5,852 nt of DNA from Myroides sp. (GCA_018384465.1 JAHAYQ010000297.1:1-5852); one strand, 5' to 3'. Positions 1 through 5,852 are shown, counted from the first letter of the stretch. Numbers and translations are program-made. Notes: generated from the letters alone by a model not told the origin.

Positions 1-107
1 TTATTTGTCAGTTACCCGGTGAACAATTTATTTTACCCATCAATGCAGTGACCTCTATTTTAGGAGCACCTTTGGTTATTTATTTGATTTTGAGGGATAA
101 AAAATAA
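1..107 (+). CDS. FecCD-type ABC transporter permease, C-terminal end (partial)
   Basis: Only the last 34 codons are present, read in the frame starting at position 3 and ending with TAA at 105-107; the gene begins outside the window. The tail contains a Gly-Glu followed by Pro-Ile-Asn-Ala-Val-Thr, then Gly-Ala-Pro and a hydrophobic stretch ending in Arg-Asp-Lys-Lys. This matches the usual C-terminus of inner-membrane permeases of the FecCD/BtuC family (typically GELPVGVVTALIGAP followed by a final membrane segment and basic residues). These permeases work with a periplasmic binding protein and an ATPase to import ferric siderophores, haem or cobalamin. The substrate cannot be told from this fragment. 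The gene is convergent with the peptidase gene to its right, with a hairpin between them. The family call rests on a short but characteristic stretch. Confidence 0.8.
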   Translation, partial: ICQLPGEQFILPINAVTSILGAPLVIYLILRDKK

Positions 108-116
108 ATATAACTC

Positions 117-143
117 ACCCTTTCAAAATTAAATTGAAAGGGT
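117..143. terminator. Probable bidirectional terminator between convergent genes
   Basis: A perfect 10-bp inverted repeat (ACCCTTTCAA at 117-126 with TTGAAAGGGT at 134-143) encloses a 7-nt loop. It sits 9 bp after the permease stop codon and 35 bp after the stop codon of the convergent peptidase gene. The U tracts are modest: TTTAGAAAGTT follows on the plus strand, and a U-rich but interrupted stretch follows on the minus strand. The position and symmetry suggest it ends transcription from both sides; the efficiency is uncertain. Confidence 0.6.
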
Positions 144-178
144 TTAGAAAGTTACTATTTTTCAAATTGATTGATACA

Positions 179-1720
179 TTAATAAACATCAGAACTGCGC
201 AAAGGCTCTTTGGTGCTAGGCCACTGACTATTGTTCGGCAATGTGCGTTTTTCGTTCGATATTTCTCCAGGATAATTAGCTGCTTCTAACGTAAGAATAG
301 CTGTGGTAATTACATTTTTTTCTAATTCCTCAAAGACAATTTTATCAAATGTATCTCTATTGGTATGCCATGTATATTGACCATAACCCCAATTTTGAGT
401 ACCTAAATTAAATGCAGGTATGCCCGCTGCTACAAAAGAAGCATTATCGGTACCACCCGTTTGTGGCATTCCCGGATAATCAGTTTTAATGTATTTTCGG
501 ATAGGTTCAGGCACGTGTTGCAACCAACTACCTAAATAATCATAAGCTTGTGCAAAACCCTGACCTCCAATATAATTGATTCTACCAGTACCGCTGTCTT
601 GATTAAAAAGGACTTTAATTTTTTGCGTTTCGGTCGGAAAATCTATCACATAGGCCCTCGAACCATTCAATCCTTGCTCTTCACTACCCCAATGCCCAAT
701 TACAATCGTTCTGTCATTATTAGGGGCGTATTTTTTAATTAATCTTGCTACTTCCATCATTAACACCGTGCCTGTACCATTATCAGTTGCGCCTTGCGCA
801 CCGTCCCACGAATCTAAATGAGCCGACAACATAATATATTCATTGGGTTTTGTTGTACCAGGAATGGTAGCAATAGTATTAAATGTTTGGGTAGTTCCTA
901 AATTTTTAGATTGGGTATTTATCTTTATTTTTGGTACTTTTCCGTAGGTAGCTAAACGATGCAACAAACCATAATCTTCTAAACTTACATCAACCATGGG
1001 GCTTTTCTGAGCAAAACTGTAAAATATACGATTGCTGCCCATTGTTCCAGTGTAAAACGATTGTATAAAGCCTACTGCACCTTTTTCTTCTAAAAATTGT
1101 ACTAATTCTCGTAGTGATTTTCCGGTGGCTTTTAAACTGTTATTCCAAGCTGTTGTTGCTTCCGCTACTTGTTTCTTGTACATTTCAAAATCTTCTTCCG
1201 TTGCATGCTCTTTCCATTGATGTTCTGGTCGACCTGATTTTTGATAAGCTGAAATAAGAACAATCTTTCCTTTAACAGAGGTCGCCCAATTCTCAAAATG
1301 TTGTTTATTTTCAAAAAGTGGCAAAGCAATAACTTCAGCTTCAATAGCTTTTTTAGTATGGATATTCCAAGCTAATTGAGTTCCCTCTATTGATTTTATC
1401 CTTGGAGAAGTCATCGTGATTTCTGTAATTCCTCTTTGCCAAGATTTCCATTCGCCATAAGGAATATTCTCGGCTTTTATTCCCCATTTTTCATAAGTGT
1501 GTACCGCCCAATCGTGTGCTTGTTTCATTTCTGGTGAACCTACCAATCGCGGACCAATCTCATCTAAAAGTTCTACAGCTAATTGATGTAATTGATTATT
1601 TTGTTGCACTTCAGTGATAATATTTTGGTAAATATCACCTTTGTTTTGTTGGAAATTTTGAGAGAATGCTATTGCCGATGTTAAGCTAATAATCGACAAA
1701 AAAGTGTAGTTCTTGTTCAT
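179..1720 (-). CDS. Secreted M28-family zinc aminopeptidase (carboxypeptidase Q-like, with PA domain)
   Basis: The 513-residue protein starts with a Sec signal peptide (hydrophobic residues 5-19, likely cleaved after Ala-Phe-Ser20), so it should act in the periplasm or outside the cell. Residues roughly 125-265 look like a protease-associated (PA) domain inserted before the catalytic core, as in carboxypeptidase Q/PGCP-like peptidases. All M28 co-catalytic zinc and catalytic residues can be assigned: His301 (with Asp303 in HLD), Asp313 in ATDNG, Glu347 as general base and Glu348 as ligand in SEEQG, Asp375 in NQDSG, and His452 in TWHT. The GGTDNASF stretch at 422-429, followed by GIPAF, is also typical. 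The expected reaction is removal of N-terminal amino acids from peptides or dipeptides; the real substrate is unknown. No type IX secretion C-terminal domain is visible after residue 480. The Met start precedes a well-formed signal peptide, and no Shine-Dalgarno site is seen, as is usual in this phylum. The gene appears to be its own transcription unit. Confidence 0.93.
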   Translation of the reverse strand: MNKNYTFLSIISLTSAIAFSQNFQQNKGDIYQNIITEVQQNNQLHQLAVELLDEIGPRLVGSPEMKQAHDWAVHTYEKWGIKAENIPYGEWKSWQRGITEITMTSPRIKSIEGTQLAWNIHTKKAIEAEVIALPLFENKQHFENWATSVKGKIVLISAYQKSGRPEHQWKEHATEEDFEMYKKQVAEATTAWNNSLKATGKSLRELVQFLEEKGAVGFIQSFYTGTMGSNRIFYSFAQKSPMVDVSLEDYGLLHRLATYGKVPKIKINTQSKNLGTTQTFNTIATIPGTTKPNEYIMLSAHLDSWDGAQGATDNGTGTVLMMEVARLIKKYAPNNDRTIVIGHWGSEEQGLNGSRAYVIDFPTETQKIKVLFNQDSGTGRINYIGGQGFAQAYDYLGSWLQHVPEPIRKYIKTDYPGMPQTGGTDNASFVAAGIPAFNLGTQNWGYGQYTWHTNRDTFDKIVFEELEKNVITTAILTLEAANYPGEISNEKRTLPNNSQWPSTKEPLRSSDVY

Positions 1721-1736
1721 ATATGTGATTTATGTG

Positions 1737-1768
1737 TAAATATATTGATTGTTGAGTCTAAATTCAAA
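1737..1768 (-). promoter_or_regulatory. Candidate Bacteroidota promoter for the M28 peptidase
   Basis: Read on the minus strand, TTTG (1765-1768) is followed after 20 nt by TATATTTA (1737-1744). This fits the Flavobacterium consensus TTG-N17-23-TAnnTTTG with one mismatch, the last G. Transcription would start around 1730, about 10 nt before the ATG at 1720. The upstream box directly adjoins the U tract of the preceding terminator. In such AT-rich DNA a match of this quality can occur by chance. Confidence 0.4.
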
Positions 1769-1769
1769 T

Positions 1770-1794
1770 AAAAAAAGAGGCATATAAGCCTCTT
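1770..1794 (-). terminator. Intrinsic terminator of the gldI/immunophilin operon
   Basis: On the minus strand a 7-bp stem (AAGAGGC at 1788-1794 with GCCTCTT at 1775-1781) closes a 6-nt loop and runs straight into a run of seven T (1770-1776), then ATTTG. It begins 19 bp after the stop codon of the last immunophilin gene. A GC-containing stem plus an uninterrupted U tract is the classical Rho-independent layout. It separates this operon from the peptidase gene, which is read in the same direction. Confidence 0.88.
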
Positions 1795-1813
1795 CATTTC
1801 TCTTTATTCAAGA

Positions 1814-2887
1814 TTATTTAGTGATATGTATCTCAAAAACTAAATCAGTGTTTGGAGGTATTGGTCCTGCTCCTCTTTCGCCATAAGCTAAATGTGATGG
1901 AATAAAAACATAAGCTTTATCTCCGATATTTAATTGTTCAATTCCTTCGATAAAACCTGGTATTAAACCTACTTTCTGACCGTATTGAAAAGGAATGGGA
2001 ATGTACTGATTAGCTGCTTTTCTTTGTGAATCTAACATATTAAACTTTTCAGCAACATGTTCTAAACTTGTATCAAACAAACGGCCATCTTCAAAATACC
2101 CCGCATAAGCAACATTGATCATTTCCCCTTCGGTTGGTTTGGCTTCTGATCCTTTTTCAAACACGAAGTAAGACAATCCAGTAGCCGTTTTAGTAGCTTG
2201 CGACTTTGCATTGTTCAAAGTAGCTTGCATTTCTTTTGTACTGCTTTCAATCAACTTTGCTGCTGCTTCTTGGTTTTGTTGATTGATCTTTTGTTGTTCT
2301 ACAAATACCTTAGCCGCATCGAACGATTTTGCTTTATCGCCCGAACGAATAATTTTTATCGTTTCAATTTTATCACCTTGTGCAATGGCATTCACTACTT
2401 CTTGACCTTCTAAAACATGACCAAAAACGGTATGCATACCGTCTAAATGTGGTGTGGGACCATGGGTAATAAAAAATTGAGAACCGTTGGTTGCTGGGCC
2501 GGCATTAGCCATTGAAAGTACTCCCGCTTTATCGTGTTTTAAATCAGTGTTAAACTCATCGGCGAAACGATAACCAGGACCTCCAGAACCAGTTCCGTCT
2601 GGATCACCACCTTGTATCATAAAATCAGCAATTACTCGGTGAAAAGTTAAACCATCGTAAAAAGGTTTATCTTTAAATTGGGCATCCACCATTGGATTTG
2701 TGCCTTCGGCTAAACTAACAAAATTGGCAACGGTTAAAGGCGTTTTTTCATATTCTAACTGAGTTAAAATTTTGCCTTTATTGGTTGTTATTTCGGCATA
2801 TAAGCCTTCGGGTAAATTTGATTCTTCTTTATTACAAGAAACAAATACCGTTGCTACTAACGCAGCTACTGCTAAAATTTTCTTCAT
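1814..2887 (-). CDS. Cyclophilin-FKBP fusion lipoprotein (dual-family peptidyl-prolyl isomerase)
   Basis: This 357-residue protein has a lipoprotein signal peptide with the acylated cysteine at Cys18 (Phe-Val-Ser-Cys). Residues 19-22 are Asn-Lys-Glu-Glu, which resembles the Bacteroidota lipoprotein export signal that sends lipoproteins to the cell surface. Residues about 29-182 form a cyclophilin domain with the core catalytic residues Arg84, Phe89, Met90, Gln92, Ala127, Phe139 and His152 (CypA R55, F60, M61, Q63, A101, F113, H126). His147 replaces CypA Trp121. A Gln/Ala/Lys-rich, probably helical linker (about 190-236) leads to an FKBP domain (about 253-357) with Tyr261, Phe271-Asp272, Phe300, Tyr335 and Phe351 at FKBP12 pocket positions; Phe312 stands for Trp59. 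Both domains should isomerise Xaa-Pro bonds or act as chaperones in exported proteins. It is the last gene of the operon, 11 bp after its paralogue, and is followed by a strong terminator. Confidence 0.93.
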   Translation of the reverse strand: MKKILAVAALVATVFVSCNKEESNLPEGLYAEITTNKGKILTQLEYEKTPLTVANFVSLAEGTNPMVDAQFKDKPFYDGLTFHRVIADFMIQGGDPDGTGSGGPGYRFADEFNTDLKHDKAGVLSMANAGPATNGSQFFITHGPTPHLDGMHTVFGHVLEGQEVVNAIAQGDKIETIKIIRSGDKAKSFDAAKVFVEQQKINQQNQEAAAKLIESSTKEMQATLNNAKSQATKTATGLSYFVFEKGSEAKPTEGEMINVAYAGYFEDGRLFDTSLEHVAEKFNMLDSQRKAANQYIPIPFQYGQKVGLIPGFIEGIEQLNIGDKAYVFIPSHLAYGERGAGPIPPNTDLVFEIHITK

Positions 2888-2898
2888 TTTTATACTAA

Positions 2899-3960
2899 TT
2901 AAGGTTTAATATCAACATAGAACACTAAATTCGCTTTTGCAGGAATAGGTCCCATTCCTTGTTCACCATATCCTAATTCGTAAGGAATAAAAATATACGC
3001 TTTATCACCTTTTTCTAATTGCAACAAGCCTTCATTCATTCCTTTTATAAACGGTGGTTGGTTGCCAAAAGTGAATTCTAATGGTTGGTATGCGTTTGCT
3101 GCCTTTCTTTGTGGATTAAAAATACCGTGCTGTTCTGCTAAGGCCTCAATACCTGTATCAAACAAAGTACCGTCGGCTAAATATCCGGCATAATCAAACG
3201 AAACAGCCTCTCCCTCATTAAATTTTATGCCCGCACCTTTTTCTGCTATATAATACTTAACACCAGAAGACAATAAAGTGGCTTGTGCTTCGTAAGTTTC
3301 GAACATTTTCTTTGTTTCGTTCTTTAACGCTTCAGCTTTTTTCTTTTTAGCTTCGTCTTCTTTTTTCATTTTTTCTATAGTAGCTGTGTAGGTTTTAGCC
3401 GCGTTAAACTTTTTAGCATCTTTTCCAACACGTACAATTTCTAACTTCTTTATCACATCATTCTGCTCTATGGTATTTACAATATCTTGCCCTGTAAGTA
3501 CTTTTCCAAAAACAGTATAGCGACCATCTAAATGAGGTGTAGCTACGTGTGTTATAAAAAATTGAGAACCATTTGTTGCCGGTCCACGATTTGCCATTGA
3601 TAAAATACCCGCTTCGTTATGCTTTAAATCAGGTACAATTTCATCGGCAAATAGGTAGCCTGGTTCACCTGAACCATCACCTTTTGGATCACCGCCCTGT
3701 ATCATAAAGTTAGGAATAACACGATGAAACTTTAAACCATCATAAAATTTCTTTCCTTTATACTCTGCTTTTACTTCTGGATGTTTACCTTCTGCCAAAG
3801 CAACAAAGTTGGCTACCGTTAATGGCGTTTCTTTATAATAAAGTTCCGCAGTAATGGTACCTTTTGTTGTTTCAAACTGAGCATACAAACCGTCGTTTAA
3901 TTTGGTTTGAGCAAAAGCTTGGCTTGATACCAAGGCGAAAAAGAACAATAATTTTCTCAT
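2899..3960 (-). CDS. Periplasmic cyclophilin-FKBP fusion (dual-family peptidyl-prolyl isomerase)
   Basis: The 353-residue product is a paralogue of the downstream gene along its whole length, but carries an ordinary Sec signal peptide cleaved after Ala-Phe-Ala17, with no lipobox. It should therefore be soluble in the periplasm. The cyclophilin domain (about 25-178) has Arg80, Phe85, Met86, Gln88 and Phe135; the CypA Trp121 and His126 positions are His143 and Tyr148. A very charged Lys/Glu-rich linker (about 188-232), probably a long helix or coiled coil, leads to the FKBP domain (about 249-353), with Tyr257, Phe267-Asp268, Phe296, Tyr331 and Phe347 in the pocket and Met308 in place of Trp59. 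Its likely role is prolyl isomerisation or chaperoning of envelope proteins. It begins 2 bp after the gldI stop codon, so translation is probably coupled. The fusion is not a sequencing artefact, because the neighbouring paralogue has the same architecture. Confidence 0.92.
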   Translation of the reverse strand: MRKLLFFFALVSSQAFAQTKLNDGLYAQFETTKGTITAELYYKETPLTVANFVALAEGKHPEVKAEYKGKKFYDGLKFHRVIPNFMIQGGDPKGDGSGEPGYLFADEIVPDLKHNEAGILSMANRGPATNGSQFFITHVATPHLDGRYTVFGKVLTGQDIVNTIEQNDVIKKLEIVRVGKDAKKFNAAKTYTATIEKMKKEDEAKKKKAEALKNETKKMFETYEAQATLLSSGVKYYIAEKGAGIKFNEGEAVSFDYAGYLADGTLFDTGIEALAEQHGIFNPQRKAANAYQPLEFTFGNQPPFIKGMNEGLLQLEKGDKAYIFIPYELGYGEQGMGPIPAKANLVFYVDIKP

Positions 3961-3962
3961 AG

Positions 3963-4499
3963 TTATTTTTGTTTTATATCATGTAAGGTTACTTTGCAAA
4001 TTAAAGGTATGTTGGTGCCTATTTTTTCTTTATCACCTAAATAGCCGTATGCCATGTGAGATGGAAAGATAAACGAAATTGTTTCGCCTTGGTGCATTAA
4101 TTTGACAGCATGCCTTAAACCAACCATAATTTCTTGTTGATCTACCGCATATACCTTGGGCGTTGTTTCGTCTTTGCCGTAAATTAAATTATTATCAATA
4201 TCGTACACTTCAAAGTCCATTTTAACGATATCTCCTTTTTTAGGTAGTAAGCTGTCTGTTGTAACAGCTACATCGTACTTGTACCAAAAACCAACGTTAG
4301 ATTGATAATAATGATGTGCCGAATCTTTCTTAATAAGTTCTTGGATGATTTTTTCTTCATCGTGTACAATGTTTCTATTTCTCTGTACCGATTCTTTTAA
4401 AAAAGTACCCGTGCTGTAGGTTATCGGTTCGCGCGCTTCAGGCTGTTTACATGCAAACAACAAGGTTGTAAACGCAAAGGGTAAAATTATTTTTTTCAT
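3963..4499 (-). CDS. gldI: GldI, gliding-motility-associated FKBP-like lipoprotein
   Basis: The 178-residue protein starts with a lipoprotein signal peptide (lipobox Leu-Phe-Ala-Cys17) followed by CKQPEAREPI, the characteristic N-terminus of GldI. The Ser-Thr-Gly-Thr-Phe-Leu-Lys-Glu-Ser stretch (29-37) and the GFWYKY motif (70-75) also fit. Residues about 86-178 form an FKBP-type fold ending in FPSHMAYG and a last beta strand. GldI is required for gliding in Flavobacterium johnsoniae and is thought to help fold envelope proteins of the motility/secretion machinery. Several FKBP pocket residues are changed here: Phe96 for Tyr26, Tyr107-Gly108 for Phe36-Asp37, Leu128 for Trp59 and Cys168 for Phe99; Tyr151 (Tyr82) is kept. 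Isomerase activity may therefore be weak. No acidic export signal follows Cys17, so anchoring facing the periplasm is likely. The ATG directly abuts the upstream TAG, which suggests translational coupling. Confidence 0.92.
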   Translation of the reverse strand: MKKIILPFAFTTLLFACKQPEAREPITYSTGTFLKESVQRNRNIVHDEEKIIQELIKKDSAHHYYQSNVGFWYKYDVAVTTDSLLPKKGDIVKMDFEVYDIDNNLIYGKDETTPKVYAVDQQEIMVGLRHAVKLMHQGETISFIFPSHMAYGYLGDKEKIGTNIPLICKVTLHDIKQK

Positions 4500-5513
4500 C
4501 TATTGCTTGTTAATTTCTTTTAATACGGTTTCAAATTTTAGAATCGTATCTTTCAAGGAATCAAATGATTTTCCTCCGGCAGCATTAATATGTCCACCGC
4601 CATTAAAATAAGATCGGGCAAAATCGTTTACATCAAAATCTCCTTCCGAACGAAAAGATATTTTAATAATTCCTTCTTCTTTATTTTCAATAAAAATTGC
4701 CGCAAGATTTATGCCTTTAATAGACAGTCCGTAATTTACGATGCCTTCGGTATCTCCTTTTTGATAATGAAACTCATCTAAATCGGTTTGAGACAAAAAT
4801 GTATATGCAGTACTGTGATCGCCAAGAACGGTAAGATGTTGTAAAGCTCTGCCTAATAATTGCAACTGATTGTATGAGGCTGTATTAAATAATTGGCTGT
4901 GTACTTTGGGGTTATCTACGCCTTTATTTATTAATTCTGCAACAACGCGGTGTGTATTTCCTGTAGTTTTTACATATTTAAACGAGCCACTATCTGTAAC
5001 AATACCCGTGTAGATACATGTAGCAGCATGCACATCTATTAGGTGTTTAAGGTTCAACGTTTCTATGAATTGATATAATAATTCACAGGTTGATCCGAAA
5101 GAAGTGTTAGATACGGTAATTTTTGCGTAGTTGTCTGGCATTTGATGGTGATCAATCATCACAAATGGTTTGCGCAACTTTTCTAAATAACTCCCCATTT
5201 GGTCGCCAGCGCGATGCAAAGCATTAAAATCTAAGGTAAAAACCAAATCGCTTCCTTGCAAAAACGCAGCACATTCATCGTAATTTTTTTCAAAAACAAT
5301 TACTTGATCAGCGCCTGGCAGCCACGAAATAAACTCTGGAAATTCATTAGGAGCAATTACCTTAACCACATGGTTTAACTGTTTTAACACATGGTATAAT
5401 GCCAACGAAGATCCCAAGGCATCGCCATCGGGATTACGGTGTGGAACAATTGCAATTTGTTTGGGCGTTTTTAAGAAATCTGTTAAAAAAGCCACTTCTT
5501 CTGTATTCATCAT
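4500..5513 (-). CDS. DHH/DHHA1 phosphoesterase, NrnA-like (oligoribonuclease/pAp phosphatase type)
   Basis: The 337-residue cytoplasmic protein has no signal peptide or membrane segment and has the full set of DHH motifs. These are motif I His25, Asp29 and Asp31 (HRNPDGDALGS), motif II Asp95 (LDFNALHR), motif III Asp121-His122-His123 and motif IV Asp174 (TDSGSF). The C-terminal DHHA1 domain has GGGH at 305-308 followed by INAAGG. The length fits the NrnA family, whose members use two Mn ions to degrade very short RNAs and to dephosphorylate 3'-phosphoadenosine 5'-phosphate; some relatives act on cyclic dinucleotide products, so the exact substrate is inferred. Two ATG codons stand side by side (5511-5513 and 5508-5510), and either could be the start. 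The 47-bp gap upstream is AT-rich and I see no convincing promoter or hairpin in it, so read-through from the crp-like gene is possible. It is the first gene of the tight cluster with gldI. Confidence 0.9.
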   Translation of the reverse strand: MMNTEEVAFLTDFLKTPKQIAIVPHRNPDGDALGSSLALYHVLKQLNHVVKVIAPNEFPEFISWLPGADQVIVFEKNYDECAAFLQGSDLVFTLDFNALHRAGDQMGSYLEKLRKPFVMIDHHQMPDNYAKITVSNTSFGSTCELLYQFIETLNLKHLIDVHAATCIYTGIVTDSGSFKYVKTTGNTHRVVAELINKGVDNPKVHSQLFNTASYNQLQLLGRALQHLTVLGDHSTAYTFLSQTDLDEFHYQKGDTEGIVNYGLSIKGINLAAIFIENKEEGIIKISFRSEGDFDVNDFARSYFNGGGHINAAGGKSFDSLKDTILKFETVLKEINKQ

Positions 5514-5560
5514 GTTGCGAAAATAAACAAATTAGCAAATATTTTAAAGGGTTTACAGAT

Positions 5561-5852
5561 TTATTCCGCCAAATTTCTTAACTCATTCAATTGTAGGATT
5601 TTTATTTTCTTTCCTTTTAAATCAATTAAATTTTCTTTTTTTAATTCGGCTAACAAACGAATACAACTTTCGGTAGCAGTGCCTACCATACTGGCAATTT
5701 CCTCACGAGTTAATTGTAAGTTTAAATAGCCTTCGTTATCGGTTCCTGCCGTATTTAATATTTCTAAGAGGGAGATAGCTAAACGTTCCTTTACTGTTTT
5801 ATGGGTATGATTTACAGCAAAATTAATGGCATCATTCAGATTCTGACATACA
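5561..5852 (-). CDS. Crp/Fnr-family transcriptional regulator, C-terminal part (partial)
   Basis: The last 96 codons are visible, ending with TAA at 5561-5563; the gene continues beyond the right edge, so the cyclic-nucleotide-binding-like N-terminal domain is not seen. The fragment opens with the end of the dimerisation helix (KERLAISLLEIL) and contains the winged helix-turn-helix LTREEIASMVGTATESCIRLLAELKK (positions 48-72 of the fragment, in part). It then has the wing Asp-Leu-Lys-Gly-Lys-Lys-Ile-Lys-Ile and a closing helix. The Glu-Ser-x-x-Arg arrangement in the recognition helix is the Fnr/Crp signature for contacting TGA-type half sites, so it probably binds Fnr- or Crp-like palindromes. 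Whether it senses oxygen, nitric oxide or a nucleotide cannot be judged from this end. It lies 47 bp upstream of the DHH gene on the same strand and might be co-transcribed with it. Confidence 0.9.
   Translation of the reverse strand, partial: VCQNLNDAINFAVNHTHKTVKERLAISLLEILNTAGTDNEGYLNLQLTREEIASMVGTATESCIRLLAELKKENLIDLKGKKIKILQLNELRNLAE

Larger units (their letters stand above)
1814..5513 (-). other. Predicted four-gene operon: DHH phosphoesterase, gldI, two cyclophilin-FKBP fusions
   Basis: Four genes on the minus strand follow one another with gaps of 0 bp (TAG then ATG at 4500/4499), 2 bp and 11 bp, and the last is followed by a strong intrinsic terminator at 1770-1794. No hairpin terminator is seen inside. 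The first gene is a cytoplasmic nuclease/phosphatase; the other three are exported prolyl isomerase-fold proteins. Co-transcription is inferred from spacing; the promoter lies upstream of 5513 and may be that of the crp-like gene. Confidence 0.8.

Noticed and set aside
179..280. Type IX secretion C-terminal sorting domain on the M28 peptidase
   Set aside because: After the catalytic domain only about 30 residues remain, without the conserved beta-sandwich or the Gly/Lys-rich end of such domains.
548..742. Open frame on the plus strand inside the peptidase gene
   Set aside because: It is antisense to a strongly supported coding region with conserved catalytic motifs; its translation resembles no known family and has no promoter or start signal.
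2198..2413. Cysteine/phenylalanine-rich open frame on the plus strand inside the first immunophilin gene
   Set aside because: It is the mirror image of the Gln/Ala/Lys-rich linker and part of the cyclophilin domain; the odd composition is a by-product of the opposite strand.
1814..3960. Possibility that the cyclophilin-FKBP fusions are frameshift or assembly artefacts joining separate genes
   Set aside because: Two independent copies have the same domain order, similar linker length and a single uninterrupted frame, and only the N-terminal half carries an export signal.
4590..4781. Open frame on the plus strand inside the DHH gene
   Set aside because: It is antisense to the DHHA1 domain, with a composition expected from AT-rich opposite-strand translation and no recognisable similarity.
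5514..5560. Promoter for the DHH-gldI operon in the 47-bp gap
   Set aside because: Near matches to the -7 box (such as AATATTTG on the minus strand) have no TTG box at an acceptable distance, so I could not support a specific site.
5399..5581. Open frame on the plus strand overlapping the start of the DHH gene
   Set aside because: It covers DHH motif I on the other strand and the tail of the regulator gene; nothing supports it as a gene.

Overview
The window looks like a piece of a Bacteroidota chromosome, most likely Flavobacteriaceae. The DNA is AT-rich, there are no clear Shine-Dalgarno sites, and there is a GldI-type gliding-motility lipoprotein. The promoter candidate fits the TTG-N20-TAnnTTTG pattern described for Flavobacterium. 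No RNA gene, mobile element, CRISPR array or sign of recent transfer is visible.

Layout from left to right. At 1-107 (+) is the last 34 codons of a FecCD-type ABC transporter permease (iron, haem or cobalamin class). A symmetrical hairpin at 117-143 lies between it and a convergent gene. At 179-1720 (-) is a secreted, PA-domain-containing M28 zinc aminopeptidase of the carboxypeptidase Q type, with its own candidate promoter just upstream. A strong intrinsic terminator at 1770-1794 (-) ends the next gene cluster. That cluster, read right to left, starts with a DHH/DHHA1 phosphoesterase of the NrnA type (4500-5513). Then come gldI (3963-4499), a periplasmic cyclophilin-FKBP fusion (2899-3960) and a second cyclophilin-FKBP fusion that is a lipoprotein (1814-2887). 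The gaps are 0, 2 and 11 bp, so these four genes are almost certainly one operon. At the right edge (5561-5852, -) is the C-terminal helix-turn-helix domain of a Crp/Fnr-family regulator, 47 bp upstream of the DHH gene.

How the genes may work together. Three consecutive genes encode exported prolyl isomerase-fold proteins, with five such domains in total: one FKBP in GldI and a cyclophilin plus an FKBP in each of the two fusions. This looks like an envelope protein-folding module. Because GldI is needed for gliding in Flavobacterium, the fusions may help fold exported gliding or type IX secretion components, but that is inferred only from position. The most notable point is the tandem pair of dual-family (cyclophilin plus FKBP) proteins, which share their architecture but differ in predicted location, linker and active-site residues. 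The flanking genes (permease, peptidase, regulator) look ordinary.
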